NCBI GenBank assembly: GCA_964035545.1
Contig: OZ037772.1
Location: 1,885,001-1,949,000, forward strand
Length of the DNA: 64,000 nt
DNA from: Bugula neritina
Taxonomy: Eukaryota > Bryozoa > Gymnolaemata > Cheilostomatida > Bugulidae
Direction of reading: 5' to 3'
Position 1 is the first letter of the stretch. Each line of letters opens with the position of its first letter. Positions 41,077 through 53,999 of the stretch are shown one piece after another. A program made the translations under genes and the position numbers. The notes under the pieces were generated by a model that was not told the DNA's origin, did no database searches, and was given only the letters and a program-made list of their open reading frames with translations.

Positions 41077-44000
41077 ACCCTGAGAACTGTGCGTGTGGCT
41101 TCACCTGCGAGTGTGGTGCCTGTGTTGGGGTATGTGACCTTGACAGAGACTGTGGGAAGCTTCTGATCTGTTTGGAGAAAAGATGTTATCAGCAGGCCTC
41201 ACCAGATGACAGAACTGTTGTCTAGGATCTTTATCACTCTGAACTAGTAGAATGTTCTTCAGGTTTGAATGCGAAATCTTTGTTCTAAACTCTATTAGAG
41301 TTTAAAAGTGTTGCTTTCTGTTGTACTTATATCTGTGCTGGCCAGGATTTTTGAATGATTTTTGTTATGTATTTACATAACAGAGTGTAAACTTAAAGCT
41401 GAATTTGCTTTATTTTCTACATATTTTGGTTTGCGATTTTTCAGTAGAAACGATGCATCACACTTGGTGTGATTATCAGCATTTTTTGCAGGCGCTTCTA
41501 TCCGTGTACTGACAACACAGCCTGTCCTAGTGATGGACAGATATGTCGCCATGGTGTCTGTAAAGAGGGCTGTCAGGTGAGTAGTCGCTATGACTTACAC
41601 TGCGAGTTATTGATGACTTTCATACTATGAGTTGTGACTACCTACTATAATTTATACTGCGAGTCCAAGTAGCTGCTGTAACTTATGCTGTGAGTCATGA
41701 CTAACTGAAATCACTTATACTGTGAGTCATGACTAACTGATATCACTTATACTGTGAGTCAATTATCAAAAATAGCAAAGAAGTAGAGATATTTTGTGTA
41801 TGTGAGATATGTGAGGTTATTTAGTGACTAGTTTGCTATTTATAGAGTTTTGTTTCTATTAATAGACTGTACTAAAGATGAACAATATGGATCTGAGTTT
41901 ACTGAATGCATATCCAACATATGCTATCAGCTTTATCCTCTCAACAATCCAGATCTTTCTGATGCTGAGCAGGACAGACTCTTTGATGATCCGCTGGATC
42001 TACAGAATGATGGTAAGTTACTCTGTTAGTATAGTTACTCTGTTAGTATAGTTACTCTGTTAGTATAGTTACTCTGTTAGTATAATTACTCTGTTGGTAC
42101 AGTTACTCTGTTAGTATAGTTACTCTGTTAGTACAGTTACTCTGTTAGTATAGTTACTCTGTTAGTATAATTACTCTGTTGGTACAGTTACTCTGTTAGT
42201 ATAGTTACTCTGTTAGTACAGTTACTCTGTTAGTACAGTCACTCTGTTAGTATAGTTACTCTGTTAGTACAGTTACTCTGTTAGTACAGTTACTCTGTTA
42301 GTACAGTTACTCTGTTAGTATAGTTACTCTGTTAGTATAGTTACTCTGTTAGTATAATTACTCTGTTAGTATAGTTACAGTAAAAGTTTGCTAGTCATAA
42401 TAACTTGCACTGTTAGTTGCTGGACAAGTTATTCTACATCTCTTGTAGCCACAACCAAAGTGGTGTCTATATATCCTGCTAGTGACTTGAGTAATGACTC
42501 ATATGTAATTGTAATTGATTTTTGCAATTACTTTACAATTACATCTCAATTACTTTAAACTTTTAAATCTTAAAATCTTAAGAAATTTATTCTTTTTTAG
42601 CATGACTACTGTTAATTAACAAGTACAGATTAAGTCAATGTAGTATAGTATCACTTTTGCGAACAAAGCACGTTCACCCCTGTCAAAATTGCCCCTGCTA
42701 GGTGGACCCTAGAGGTGAAATTGCATAACTTCCATTTGTCCTTTGTGAGAACAAAAGTAATTGTAATTGTAATTATTTGCATTGCCATGTAATTGTAATT
42801 AATTGCTTTACAATGTAATTTTGTACTGTAATTAATTACATTTATTTCAACTGTAATTATAATTGTAATTGACAAATTCTCATGTAATTGTAATTAATTA
42901 CATTCACATGTAATTGACCCCAACAACCCTGGTTTATTATGGAGCTCATACTTTTTTTGTTCAAGGTCTAGATGTATTCTCCACCATGTTTTTACTAGAA
43001 GTAAACTTTAATTTGGTAATAAGTTTAAAATAAACTGTTGTTTGGCATTGTACAGTTTACTATTGCCTGAATATTGTATTGAGAATATTGGCTTAACAAT
43101 TCCAGTGCAGCGATGTGATTGGCTTGACAGTATCAAAGTAGTGATGTGATTGGCTACTCTGTTCTGTTTTGCAGGGCCATGCCTACTTGTATTATGTGTT
43201 AATCTTGTTTTGCAGTGAACAGAAAGGGAGAATGGGTCCCAAAAGACACCCGGGATCTTACAGAACTGATGGTGAGGAAGGGTTCACCCGATGTTGGTGG
43301 CCTGCCTGGTATATCCGGCAATCCTGGAGATGCAGGAGAAAGGAGACCACCTTGTCTTGCAGGAGATACCGGAGTTCTTGGAGAACCAGGTAATGTTTAC
43401 GCTCAATTGAGTTAAATCTGTCAAGTTATGTTGGGATCTTTTCCGTTTTCGTTATTTTATGTTTGTTACGTGGAAAAAGGAAAAAAATCTGTCTTGGAGC
43501 ATTTTGGTTTTTTCAGAGAGCTTTGGATTGTTTGATTATGCTCTACACAGGGGTGTAGAGCATAATCTAGACAGGGGTGTAGACAAACTAAACTACACAG
43601 GGGTGTAGACAGACTAAACTACATAGGGGTGTAGACAGACTAAACTACATAGGGGTGTAGACAGACTAAACTACATAGGGGTGTAGACAGACAAAACTTA
43701 CTACGAACTTATAACTACCTTGCATCATGTCGTCATGACGTCTCTATTTTATTCTGTCTACACAGGGGTGTAGACAGAATAAAATACACAGGGCTGTAAA
43801 CAGACTAAACTACACAAGGCTGTAGACAGACTAGACTAACCAGTGGTCTAGATGGACTAAACCTCCTACGAACTTACAATTACCTTGCGTCATGACGTCT
43901 CTATTCTCTCCTATAATTTGACTTTTATTTAGCGAGCAGATTTCTAGTAGGCTATACTATAGTGACCAGTCACACTGTTTATTATAGCAACATAGAAATC

Positions 44001-47000
44001 AAGTTGAAAACTAGTTGCACCTGTTGTGATGATATCAATGGGTGCTTACAGGTAGAGACGGAGTACCTGGACCTGTTGAGATTGGATATCAGGGTAAACA
44101 AGGAGATCAAGGTCCTGCAGGTAAGAATGAGGAGTTACTCACCCTTGCTTGTGTATTTCTGTTCTTTTTAGGTATTCTATAATATGCTGGGGTTTCCCTC
44201 ACAGCTATTATATATGCTGGAATTCCCCTCACACCTATGATATATGCCGGGGTTTCCCTCACAGCTATTATATATGCTGGAATTCCTCTCACAGCTATGC
44301 TATATGCTGGGGTTTCCCTCACAGCTATGCTATATGCTGGGGTTTCCCTCACAGCTATTATATATGCTGGAATTCCTCTCACAGCTATGCTATATGCTGG
44401 GGTTTCCCTCACAGATATGCTATATGCTGGGGTTCTCCTCACAGCTAGTCTGCACTAAGGCAGGGAGTAGGCTAAATAATCATATTGAATCCCAGCAGTG
44501 CTTGTTACTTCAACTGGCAGGATTACTATGTATGATAGTTACTCTGACTGGTTTTCATGGATCATTTTTACCATATTGTTTGCCACATGATGCATTGTCT
44601 TAGTAAAAACAAGAAAACAAAGAAATATACCAGAAATGTTGAGAAATGTGGTGTTCCAGAATTAATAAATGACCACTTGTAATGCATACTGATGCTGCTT
44701 GGTTAGTAGGACCTGTCGAACAAGGTGGAGAACCTGGTCTGGATGGCAGAAATGGAAAGACAGGAGAAACTGCACGAACTGGTATGCCTGGTCCAACCGG
44801 CTCAAAGGGGGGTCACTGGAGAACCCGGATCTGATGGAAGGTATTTTTTGTGCTTTACTCTACCCTATTCAGCTTCTTGGAACTTTTTATGTGATTTAGT
44901 TTTTATAATTTGTTGTCAATTTTTTCAGAGACGGTTTACCTGGAGTACTGGGTGCTGATGGTAGACCTGGGGAGCAGGGTGATCAAGGACCTCCTGGCTC
45001 CATGGATCCAGTGGGAATCCCCGGTAACCAGGGACCTGAAGGTGCTCAAGGAGACAAGGGTGATAAGGCAGGAACATTCTTTATTCAGTTTTCTATTTAT
45101 TTCAGTTCTCTGGTTTTCCACTAGTCAATCCTGTAGTTGTTTATTTGTTTTAGTTTATTTATGTTAATACTAGAGTTGCTTCAGTGACATCACATCATGT
45201 AATATATTACATAACAGTGCAGTATAATACACCATAATATAATATGTTATACAATACAATAATATTACAGAAAATATGATTCACTAATATCTCACAGCTA
45301 AGTTGTGTCTCCTAAATATATTCATTACTATAGGGACCAGCTGGGCCACAGGGTGCTTCTGGACCAACTGGATTGTCCGGGCCAACTGGTTCTCGGGGAC
45401 CCCACGGAGCTTCCGGGAATTCCCGGCGAACAAGGACCTAAAGGTATGAATGAAGTTGAACCAATCGTTGTCCTTAGTTATTGGCCATCAACAGAAGTAT
45501 GGCTCTAAGAGTTTTCCTACCTGGTAAGGAGATAAGGCAACTCCTAACTCATGATAATATGAATGGTGCTGCTGTAGGACCCACTGGTTTCCAGGGACCT
45601 CAGGGATTTCCCAGATCTCCCGGTATTTATGATGCAAGGGGAGATGTCGGATCACTTGGTATTGCTGAACCACCCGGGCTACGGGGTGCAGACGGCAAAG
45701 AAGGAATTACTGGTTCTCCTGGTGCTATGGGTGCTATGGCACCACCTGGACCTGATGGTGCTAAGGTAAACACTTACACTGTTAACAGGTTATTGTTATT
45801 CATCTTGTTGGTTTAGTGGTAATAAACCAATAGTTTGTATTTCTAGGGTGAACAAGGGAGAGATGGGGAAATGGGTAGTCCTGGCAGTCCTGGACCTCCT
45901 GGTGAAGCCCCAGTATTTGGTTAGTTATTAGCAAAACCAAGTTATCGTTCATCACTTGTATCTTTTTCATTCTCTTTCAACTGTTTATTGGTAATATTTT
46001 GGGAATTTCATCTATAGCTTGTGATTGAAGCTTTTATTTTATTCTACCATGGGTTATGTTAGGTGCGCCCCCTATGATGATGAGTGCAATGATGTCCAAC
46101 GGTAAAGGTGTACAAGCTGATGATGCAGGCGCCAACAATGAGCTCTATAATATGTACCTCAGTGAGTAATAGCCATGACGTGCTTTGATGTTGCCCGATT
46201 TGTAGTGGAATGGCCTTTTTGAATGCTGTTTTGGGACTCAAATGACGGACCTGTTTCAAATTGTTGTATGTTTTTGCAAATGAACAATTTTATAATTAAC
46301 TGCTAGAAACTATTGTAATAAAACTATAGACAGCTGTTATAATGTATTTCTCCTCCTAGCATTGATGATTGACATTCTTGTTTGATGAGTCACCTATTTA
46401 GTTCGTTTCTCCAGTTAAATGTTGCTACATTCTGACAGATTATATAATGTTGGTTTTATTGCTGTTAGCTTACATAACTACTTTCACCTTATTTCTCTAG
46501 AAACAAAAGTAAGAGACGGGTCCAAAGACAGCCCTGTTAGAGACTGTAGAGAACTCTTCACTGAAAACCCAAAGTTCAAGAGTGAAACTTATTGGGTGAG
46601 AGAAGATGCTGATATGTTTCTATTTTCTCTGCTCAGAGGAAATCTGTATCCAAGTCTTACGACTGAAATTTTGTGAACATGTTTTACATTCTACAATTAC
46701 TACTCCTGAGATGTCAATATAATGTCATGTGAAGTTTCTACAGATATTTAATGAATTGTTGTTTAGGAAGAAGAGTTTTCCCATAAGCTGCCTGTAGTAT
46801 ATAATTCTGTAGATTCAACAGCTGAACATGTTTTAGTAGTTTTATTTGATATTAGCATTATGTTAGTGTGAAATAGAGAAGTTGTATTCTCTATTGTTTG
46901 TTGTCAGGTGGATCCAGATGGTGGCTCCATAGCTAATGCTATCCAGGCTTACTGTCGCAAGGAAATGAAGAGCACTTGTATCAATGCCAAGACCTTCGAG

Positions 47001-48210
47001 TTTGCCACCAAATCGTATGTCACCCAGCAGCTAGATAATCAGCCATTTGTTGCTAAACACATGGGAACAACAATTGTGAGTGTTTATCTTGCATCAACCA
47101 TGACTTTCTCAGTAATACTTGAGAATATTCAAAAGTTTTATGTTGAGAATTGTCGCTATAGTAACATATTTGTTTACTGTATGGATGTTGATAAGTGTTG
47201 CTATAGTAACATGTTGGTTTCCTGTATGGATGTTGATAAGTGTTGCTATAGTAACATGTTGATTTCCTGTATGGATGTTGATAAGTGTTGCTATAGTAAC
47301 ATGTTGATTTCCTGTATGGATTGTAGTTTGAGTATCAGGCAGAGTTTTCCCAACTCAACTTCCTTCGAATTCACTCTGAGAGAGCAAAGCAAACCCTGAC
47401 TGACAGGTAATAGTCACTGCTAGCAGCTTATCAGATAGTCACTAGTTACTAAGCACCAGATATTAGTCCTCTACTATGTTGCTAGTCACTTGATAATCTG
47501 AACAATCACTGGCTTCTTCTTAAGCTGAGTGAGTTGTTGGTATGACTATTCCTTTTGCTGATTGTAGATGTATAAACTCAGTGGCAGTAGAAGATGCATG
47601 CGGTAGGAAGAATAAGTCAGTCATTTTATATACAGCTGGTGATAAAGAATACACAGCGACAGATAGCAGCTTCCAATCTTCCGTGCTGCAGAATGATTGC
47701 AAGGTATGTAAATCCGACCTATATAGCGTAAATCAGACCTATATACTGTAAATCTGACCTATATACTGTGAATCTGACCTATATACTGTAAATCTGACGT
47801 ATATAATGTAAATCTGACCTATATAGTGTAAATTTGATTTATATAGTGTAAATCTGACCTATATAGTGTAAATCTAATCTATATAGTGTAAATTCTACTT
47901 ACATATGAACATGATTGCGATAGTTGCATCTTTTTTTCTATTAAGATGCAATATAGCTTGCCTTTGAGGCTTTTTAACAACTACTTATGAGTTCAACCCA
48001 AAAGCCACTTTGATTTCTGTGCAAGTTTAGAATTTTGAGTTTGCCCTCTGCCATTTTGTAGTATTCCAAATACCATCAGAAGCTCTGACAGTGATTGAGA
48101 TTGACACCAAGACCCCCACCCACTTGCCTATTATTGACATAGCTCCTGGTGACATCGGGACCACCCACAAAGAGTTTGGGGTTCAGCTTGGAGAAGTCTG
48201 CTTTTCATAG
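41077..48210 (+). CDS. Fibrillar-type collagen with COLFI C-propeptide, frame damaged
   Basis: An extracellular matrix protein by family. Exons: from 41077 (Cys-rich, ECGACVGVCDLDRDCG), 41492-41576, 41866-42012, then Gly-X-Y exons 43216-43389, 44052-44120, 44710-44840, 44929-45067, 45334-45443, 45578-45765 and 45847-45919. Linker and COLFI follow in 46063-46161, 46501-46595, 46908-47075, 47327-47406, 47568-47703 and 48062-48210. The end LPIIDIAPGDIG...EFGVQLGEVCFS is diagnostic of COLFI. Gly-X-Y has several interruptions. Frame breaks: one extra G in a six-G run near 44810, one extra G near 45415, one base short near 48087, and a phase misfit at 41576/41866. The intron after 45067 has a GC donor. 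A polyA signal lies at 48371-48376. No signal peptide exon was found. It is either a pseudogene or has assembly errors. Confidence 0.85.
42010..42375. repeat. 17-bp minisatellite in a collagen intron
   Basis: About 21 units of agttactctgttagtat, with acag/taat variants. It begins at the donor of exon 41866-42012; the unit resembles the donor sequence ggtaagttactctg. Confidence 0.95.
42500..42931 (-). mobile_element. Copy of the AATTAC-rich hAT-like MITE, without the foldback
   Basis: On the minus strand it starts CAGGGTTGTTGGGGTCAATT (42931 downward), and it shares the central phrase and AATTAC-rich arms of 27178-28307. It lacks the nested foldback. The far end is unclear and no duplication was assigned. 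It lies in a collagen intron. Confidence 0.7.
43545..43870. repeat. 26-bp minisatellite in a collagen intron
   Basis: Units of aggggtgtagacagactaaa followed by ctacat, degrading to the right. It is interrupted by a duplicated unique stretch (acttataactaccttgca... near 43700 and 43870). Confidence 0.85.
44170..44450. repeat. 30-31-bp minisatellite in a collagen intron
   Basis: About nine units of tatatgctggggtttccctc followed by acagctat, alternating with a ggaattcctc variant. The open frames across it on both strands are repeat artefacts. Confidence 0.9.
47140..47320. repeat. About 43-bp minisatellite in a collagen intron
   Basis: Four units containing gttgctatagtaacatgttg and tcctgtatggatgttgataa. 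The same array, with three units, occurs in the duplicate at 62310-62440, so the array predates the duplication. Confidence 0.9.
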
Positions 48211-48510
48211 ACTCATATCTAACAACAGTTTTATTTGTCTGATTTGTAAGACTGTCCCTGATTAGATAATTAGTGGCCAATCAGAGAATGCAATCAATGT
48301 TTGGTTGGCTGACACCAGCAGTCTGATTTTTATATAACCCAATTTTTAAATGAAAGATTTGATTACTCTAAATAAATTTATCCGAGACTTCCAAGGCAGT
48401 GACGGTGATTTTTGTACATATAAATTTGAAGAAGTTTAGCTATAGGGTTTATGCTGTTTTTTAATTATTCCACCATAACCTGAGATTGTGAGTAGTGATT
48501 CTAGAATGAG

Positions 48511-48538
48511 ATAGGGAGGGTGTTATGCCCCTCCCTAT
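48511..48538. other. 10-bp perfect hairpin downstream of collagen
   Basis: ATAGGGAGGG (48511-48520) is inverted at 48529-48538 with an 8-base loop. It is 300 bp past the collagen stop and 135 bp past the AATAAA. It could be a 3'-processing structure or a chance palindrome. Confidence 0.45.
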
Positions 48539-49454
48539 GATTTTATATATTTAGAAACTGTTGTTTGTTTAGCAATTCTGTTGGTGCTACATTTTTGAAT
48601 TTATTTAATCCAATCATTTCTCTAATATTGCAAAATATATTTTACCATACAGCACTACACAACTTATTTCTCAGCTTGTAAATTTCATCATCAAAATTAT
48701 TATAGTACTAAAGTTGGTCACAGATTTCTGATAAGCTGCAGTTTTCAGATCTGATTATTTAACCTATTCATCCTGAAATGAGACATTGTTAGTTTAAAAT
48801 GGAATTTTACATATATTTTAGTTACTTAGTTCCAACTGTGTGGACCATATCAACATGTTAAATTTTACTTTGGCTGCTATGAAGTATATAAGCAAATGGC
48901 ATTAAGTTATTAATATATAATAAGGTTTGCAAAAACTTAATATACCAAGCAACTGTGACAAGACATGACAATAACTCCAGCCAATCATACATAGGACTCT
49001 GTTCAACTACCTTCAAAGCCAGACTCAACAACCATAAAGCCTCTTTCCTACATGCAGATAAAGCCAACAGCACACAACTCAGCAGACACATCCGGGATTT
49101 AGAACAAAAATAACACGAAATTCAGCCTAAAATGGATCATTTTAAAATTTTGTAAATCTTACTAAAACCTAATCAACAGATGTAACTTATGTAGCTATGA
49201 GAAATAATTAATTTTTAAACAACCGGAGTTATCCACTCTCAACAAACGCAAAGAGTGAAGTGTGAAAATTCCATGCTAGTGACCTGCCACACACAGCGCG
49301 TGTGTTGCGAGTGCAAAATATTATTAGCAAATGATGTTAGCGTTAAACTTTACTGCTCGCCTACAGATGTTTGTTTTTAAACAGCGTCACCGGGCAAAGT
49401 AATTTGGATATTATAAAAGCGGAAATGTAAAATATATAAAACTGTTTTAATTCA
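48539..49454. other. Spacer, no gene seen
   Basis: The minus-strand frame 48858-49091 (Leu-rich) has no motif I recognise and no splice context. Confidence 0.4.
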
Positions 49455-49820
49455 GCTCAGTATATTATGTTATACAGTATATTATGTTATACAGTATATT
49501 ATGTTATACAGTATATATACTATGTTATACAGTATATTATGTTATACAGTATATTATGTTATAAAGTATATTATGTTATACAGTATACTATGTTATACAG
49601 TATATTATGTTATACAGTATATTATGTTATACAGTATACTATGTTATACAGTATATTATGTTATACAGTATTTTATGTTATACAGTATACTATGTTATAC
49701 AGTATATTATGTTATACAGTATTTTATGTTATACAGTATACTATGTTATACAGTATACTATGTTATACAGTATACTATGTTATACAGTATATTATGTTAT
49801 ACAGTATATTATGTTATATT
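49455..49820. repeat. 17-bp minisatellite
   Basis: About 21 units of tatgttatacagtatat. The Tyr/Val/Ile-rich open frames in all three frames are artefacts of a 17-bp period. Confidence 0.97.
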
Positions 49821-49914
49821 AATCAACATACAAATGAGATGCTCTTGTCAGTCTATTATTATACACTGGAACTGGGTTACTCTCTCACCTCCCCTCACCT
49901 TAGCTCAGCTAGAC

Positions 49915-50380
49915 CAGTGCTTCCCAAGTGATGAATTTGGCCTTTTTTAGGGGAGATTTTTTTTTCTAAAAATTTCTAAGTTTGTTACCAGCCCTTTGAG
50001 CTCTCGCCTTGTTTTCAATATTACATGTACTGCATATGTATAACTATAACTCCTTCATTTTATGTAGTTCATTTATTTATCTACACTACACTCTACAATC
50101 TAAGTTTACTTCTACATTCATGTGTCTAATATTCACTCTACTCTAGCTGCTACCCCTCCTACTACGAATGAAGGTTCAGAAGTTTGAATTGGAAGCAAAA
50201 CCAACAGGAAGTTTAAGCAGCAATGCAAGCTCATTTCTATAAACTATACACACTGCATACATATAGTGGATATATTTCCTGTGTTCCAGTACAATCATCA
50301 CATCATCACTCTTCATTATAGCTGCATCAATCCTTTCAAAGCTGAACTCAAGTTGTGACCTTGACATAATTCTATGATAC
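49915..50380 (-). mobile_element. Truncated hAT-like MITE, same family as 54489 and 57144
   Basis: It starts CAGTGCTTCCCAAG at 49915. Its sequence is the inverse of the right part of 57144-57771, including the stretch near 50330 that corresponds to the exon-like block 57266-57349 (minus-strand QLEFSFERIDAAIMKS). The other end was not found. Confidence 0.7.
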
Positions 50381-52578
50381 AACTATCCTCACACTCAATA
50401 AGTTATTAGAAAAAGAACCTGTTCCAGAGATATCTTTCAAAAAGCATTTCTGCGAATATCCTTAAACTTTTAACGTTATTTCAACAGTATTTCTCTGAGC
50501 TACCTTCATAAGAGAGTTACATGAGAGTGTCATCGAGCTGGTTTACAGTGAAGGATGATTTGCTGAATTCTGTGTTTCCACAAGCAAACTCTACCCACAC
50601 ATTGCTGACAATTTACACCATAACAGTTTCAGCACCACGTTTTTATATAAGGTAGGATGGGCTTAATATATTATGCTAATGGTTAGGAATCAGCAAAAAA
50701 ACTGCCTTGACCTGCAAAGTGGCCTACAATGTGCAACTTGTCAAAAACCAAGTCAAACTTAAGCAAGCTGACACAATGTCATCAGCTGCAGCCATCATAT
50801 TAATAATTGAACTGCTCTGCGCTTTTTACATGCACAATATAATAATGATAAAGAGACAAAGATTTTGTAAGGATTTTGTTACTAAAGGGGATATTGACAT
50901 TATGGGTATATTTGTAATTTGAAAATATACATTCTAAATTAGCTCAATTGAAAAATATGTACACTTGGTGCCCTGTATAATTTTTCAAAATTCAACTTAA
51001 GAGTTGTCTGTCTTCGACACTACAATATAGCGCTCCGCTCACTGAACGCAACATTTCTTTCACATGATTATTATAGAGTGACGTGTTATAATCCTTCTGC
51101 GCGTAGAACTTCCTCGTTATTTTGGTTTTATTGTGCCTCATCTTAGTTACTAGTTACTAAGTGCCTGACCAGTTTAGTGACTGACACTATTGACTCACGT
51201 GAGGTGAGAACATTTTGAGTCATCTTATCATTTCTCAAATTGATCAGGTACTTTAATACTTACAGTTAGATTTACTATTACTATTACAGTATTAGTATTT
51301 AGTATTTAGTATTTTAGATTTATTTTTACTTTTAGTTTTAGTTTTACTTTTACTTTTAGCATTTAAGTTTAAGTGTAAGTCTAGGGTTATAAGTATAACT
51401 TATATATTATATAATATAAGATTAAGTTAAAGGCTAAGGAATATAAATTATAAGTTATATAAATTAAAATACTTGTACTTATAGTTATAATATTAATTAA
51501 ATAATATTAATTGTTTCTCTTTGAGTCTTTAACTTGAAATTTACAATAGTAATACCATAGCCCATAGTCATATGATTATGATCGATAATTAATTGATTAT
51601 AATCATAATGATTAATCAAATAATATAAATATGATTGTAATAATTATTTATTGATATTAAATTATTTATTATTATAATAAATTTAATCGACTTCAAGCTT
51701 AGGTTCAAGTTTTAATAGTAATACTGAAAAATTGATCTACTAGTACTAAACTACTACTAGTAGTAGTAGTAGTACTAGTACTTGTAGTGCGATTACAGAT
51801 TACTATTACTTAGTATTAGTCTATTAGTATTACATGTACTATTAGATTACTATTAGGATTGCTATTCGATTTAGTGTTGGTATAACTATAAGAATTGAGA
51901 GTAAGTATTTCACTTTCACACTATTTTATTAATATTTGCATTAACTTTGAGTATTACTATTAGTAATCACAATTAGTATTGATATTACATTTGCTATTAC
52001 TACTACTATTACTATTAGTGTTGTTGTATGAGTAATTACTAATTAGTATTAGTATTTTTTACTCATTCCATTACATTTACTATAAGTATAACTATAAAGT
52101 GTAAGTTACTATTACTGCTCTACTATAACTATTAGTATTAGATTTAGTGTTGCAGTTGGTCTTACTGCCAGGTCCGCTACCATCATTAGATTTATTTCTA
52201 ATGATAGTCTTGGTGATTATCACCCAATATTATCATTATCAGCATGAGCATAGCTTGACTTTGTTAAGTCAACATTTAACAAGTTATACTTGTAATAATT
52301 TTATTATAACCAGTGAATCACTTACCTTTACTTTGTGAATTTATGATTGTAACACTGAAAAATATTATCATAATTACAATTGCAAATTTTTGAATTAATG
52401 TTACACTTACTCGATTTGAATATCAGGATATCTTACCACTGGCACTAGCCAGTTTTCAATCACAATGCATAGTGATCACTGCATGTGATACATTGTCATA
52501 CCCTGCACATTCCAATGCACTGCCCTTCTCTATTCATTGCGAATAGCATATTTATTTGGCTTATATTATTTTACTCAG
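50381..52578. other. AT-rich spacer with simple-sequence drift, no gene seen
   Basis: From about 51240 to 52150 the sequence is dominated by loosely repeated tattac/tagtat and ttttag-type words, and actactagtag near 51740-51790. No exon could be supported. Confidence 0.5.
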
Positions 52579-52864
52579 CCTAGGGCCACACTGTGCGTAT
52601 TTTCGCATGCGAAAATTGAAATCACAAGTAGCAAAGGCGTCCACTGTAGCATCAGTGATGCGTGATAAATAAAGCTTTCTTTTTTAAATCGCACTCGCTT
52701 GCAATAAAACGCAATTTACTGGAATGTAGCACTAAAATAAAGAAATTGGGCTCGCTGAATAACTACCAGCCAATTAGGTGACCACGACAGAGACGATTCG
52801 CACTTGCGCACAGTGGACACCTTTGCTACTTGTGATTTCAATTTTCGCACCGTGTGGCCCTAGG
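52579..52864. mobile_element. 286-bp MITE, CCTAGGGCCACAC ends, CTCAG duplication
   Basis: Both ends read CCTAGGGCCACAC inwards. Long near-identical inverted arms (about 70 bp, with a local expansion on the left) contain aattgaaatcacaagtagca. The 5-bp CTCAG lies on both sides (52574-52578, 52865-52869). It has no coding capacity. The superfamily is not assigned. Confidence 0.85.
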
Positions 52865-52869
52865 CTCAG

Positions 52870-53999
52870 TGTTGATTATACAACTAACATGTACTGCACT
52901 GCTCTAATTTATGTAGCAACACTTGGTAGTTGCTGCTATCTTTACTTCTAAATTTGTGTCATTTAAAAACTAACATATTTGCATAATAGGTATTAAAATT
53001 TAAGTTACATAATTGGAATTTGACTACTCTATAAATTACTGAGAATATAAGGTTAACCACATTTATATGATGTACCATTGTTGTAGACATAAAATATGAG
53101 GTTAGTGTTAATAAATCATTTGCTAGGTAAGAGTGTAGAATAAATAATTGGCTAGAGATGAGTGTAGAAGCTGCCAACTCGTGAAATAGCTACACCTGAC
53201 CTAGAAGAAGCACAAACTTGTTAAATTAGTATGTTTCACACCACCATAGTTTCTATTAGATGATTTGAATAGCAAAGGTGGTGGAAGGGTGAATCTAAGT
53301 AACATATTAACCAATGCATCACCAATATTGCAGAGATGTTAAAATAAGTTTTTTAATTTAGATTATTAAGATAACAAATAATTTTTAACACCCAGCACAA
53401 AATATTTCATGAAACTATGTTTTCTCCCACTGCTAAGTTTCCCCCTGTTTTGTGTCTAGCCTGAGCCCACGCTATGTATCTAGCCCAAAAATGGACTGGT
53501 AACATTGTAAAAATGGCTGATATTTTACTTTATGGCAAAGTCTGTATGCAGATAAGCAGCTGAGCCCAATTGTGCTGTTTGTTCATAAAAGTAATACATA
53601 ACTCACTGGTATTCATGTTTCACTTCTCCTCTATATATTGGAAACACTTGAATAGTGGTGTTCAATAGAATTAGAATAAAAGTGTTCACTGAAGCACACA
53701 ACATTGCTTCATATTTACTGTATATGGAGTTTGAGTCACCAGCAATAACCTATTCAGTGATTACAATGGAAACAATACAGCCTTTGTTAGAGAGTTAAAG
53801 CTGTGAGCTCAGCATGTTGTAGCTGGCTATCATGTATACCAGTTTTATTAACTGCCTTTGTTTAACATTATTTTTCACTTTATTTTGTATGGTTTGTTGT
53901 TAATGGTTAAGTCTTTGATTTGGAAACCTTCAAATAGTGTGAAATATTATGCTAAGAGTATGTGTATCTTTCACAGCACTTCCTTATTATATAACCAAG
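52870..53999. other. Spacer upstream of the TRIM-like gene
   Basis: No gene is visible. The minus-strand frame at 52959-53177 has no recognisable motif. The last few hundred bases probably hold the promoter or 5' UTR of the TRIM-like gene, without a clear TATA box. Confidence 0.4.

Noticed and set aside
44107-44603. Repetitive open frames on both strands
   Set aside because: They are artefacts of the 30-31-bp minisatellite in a collagen intron.
49467-49950. Tyr/Val/Ile-rich open frames in three frames
   Set aside because: A 17-bp tandem repeat reads open in all frames.
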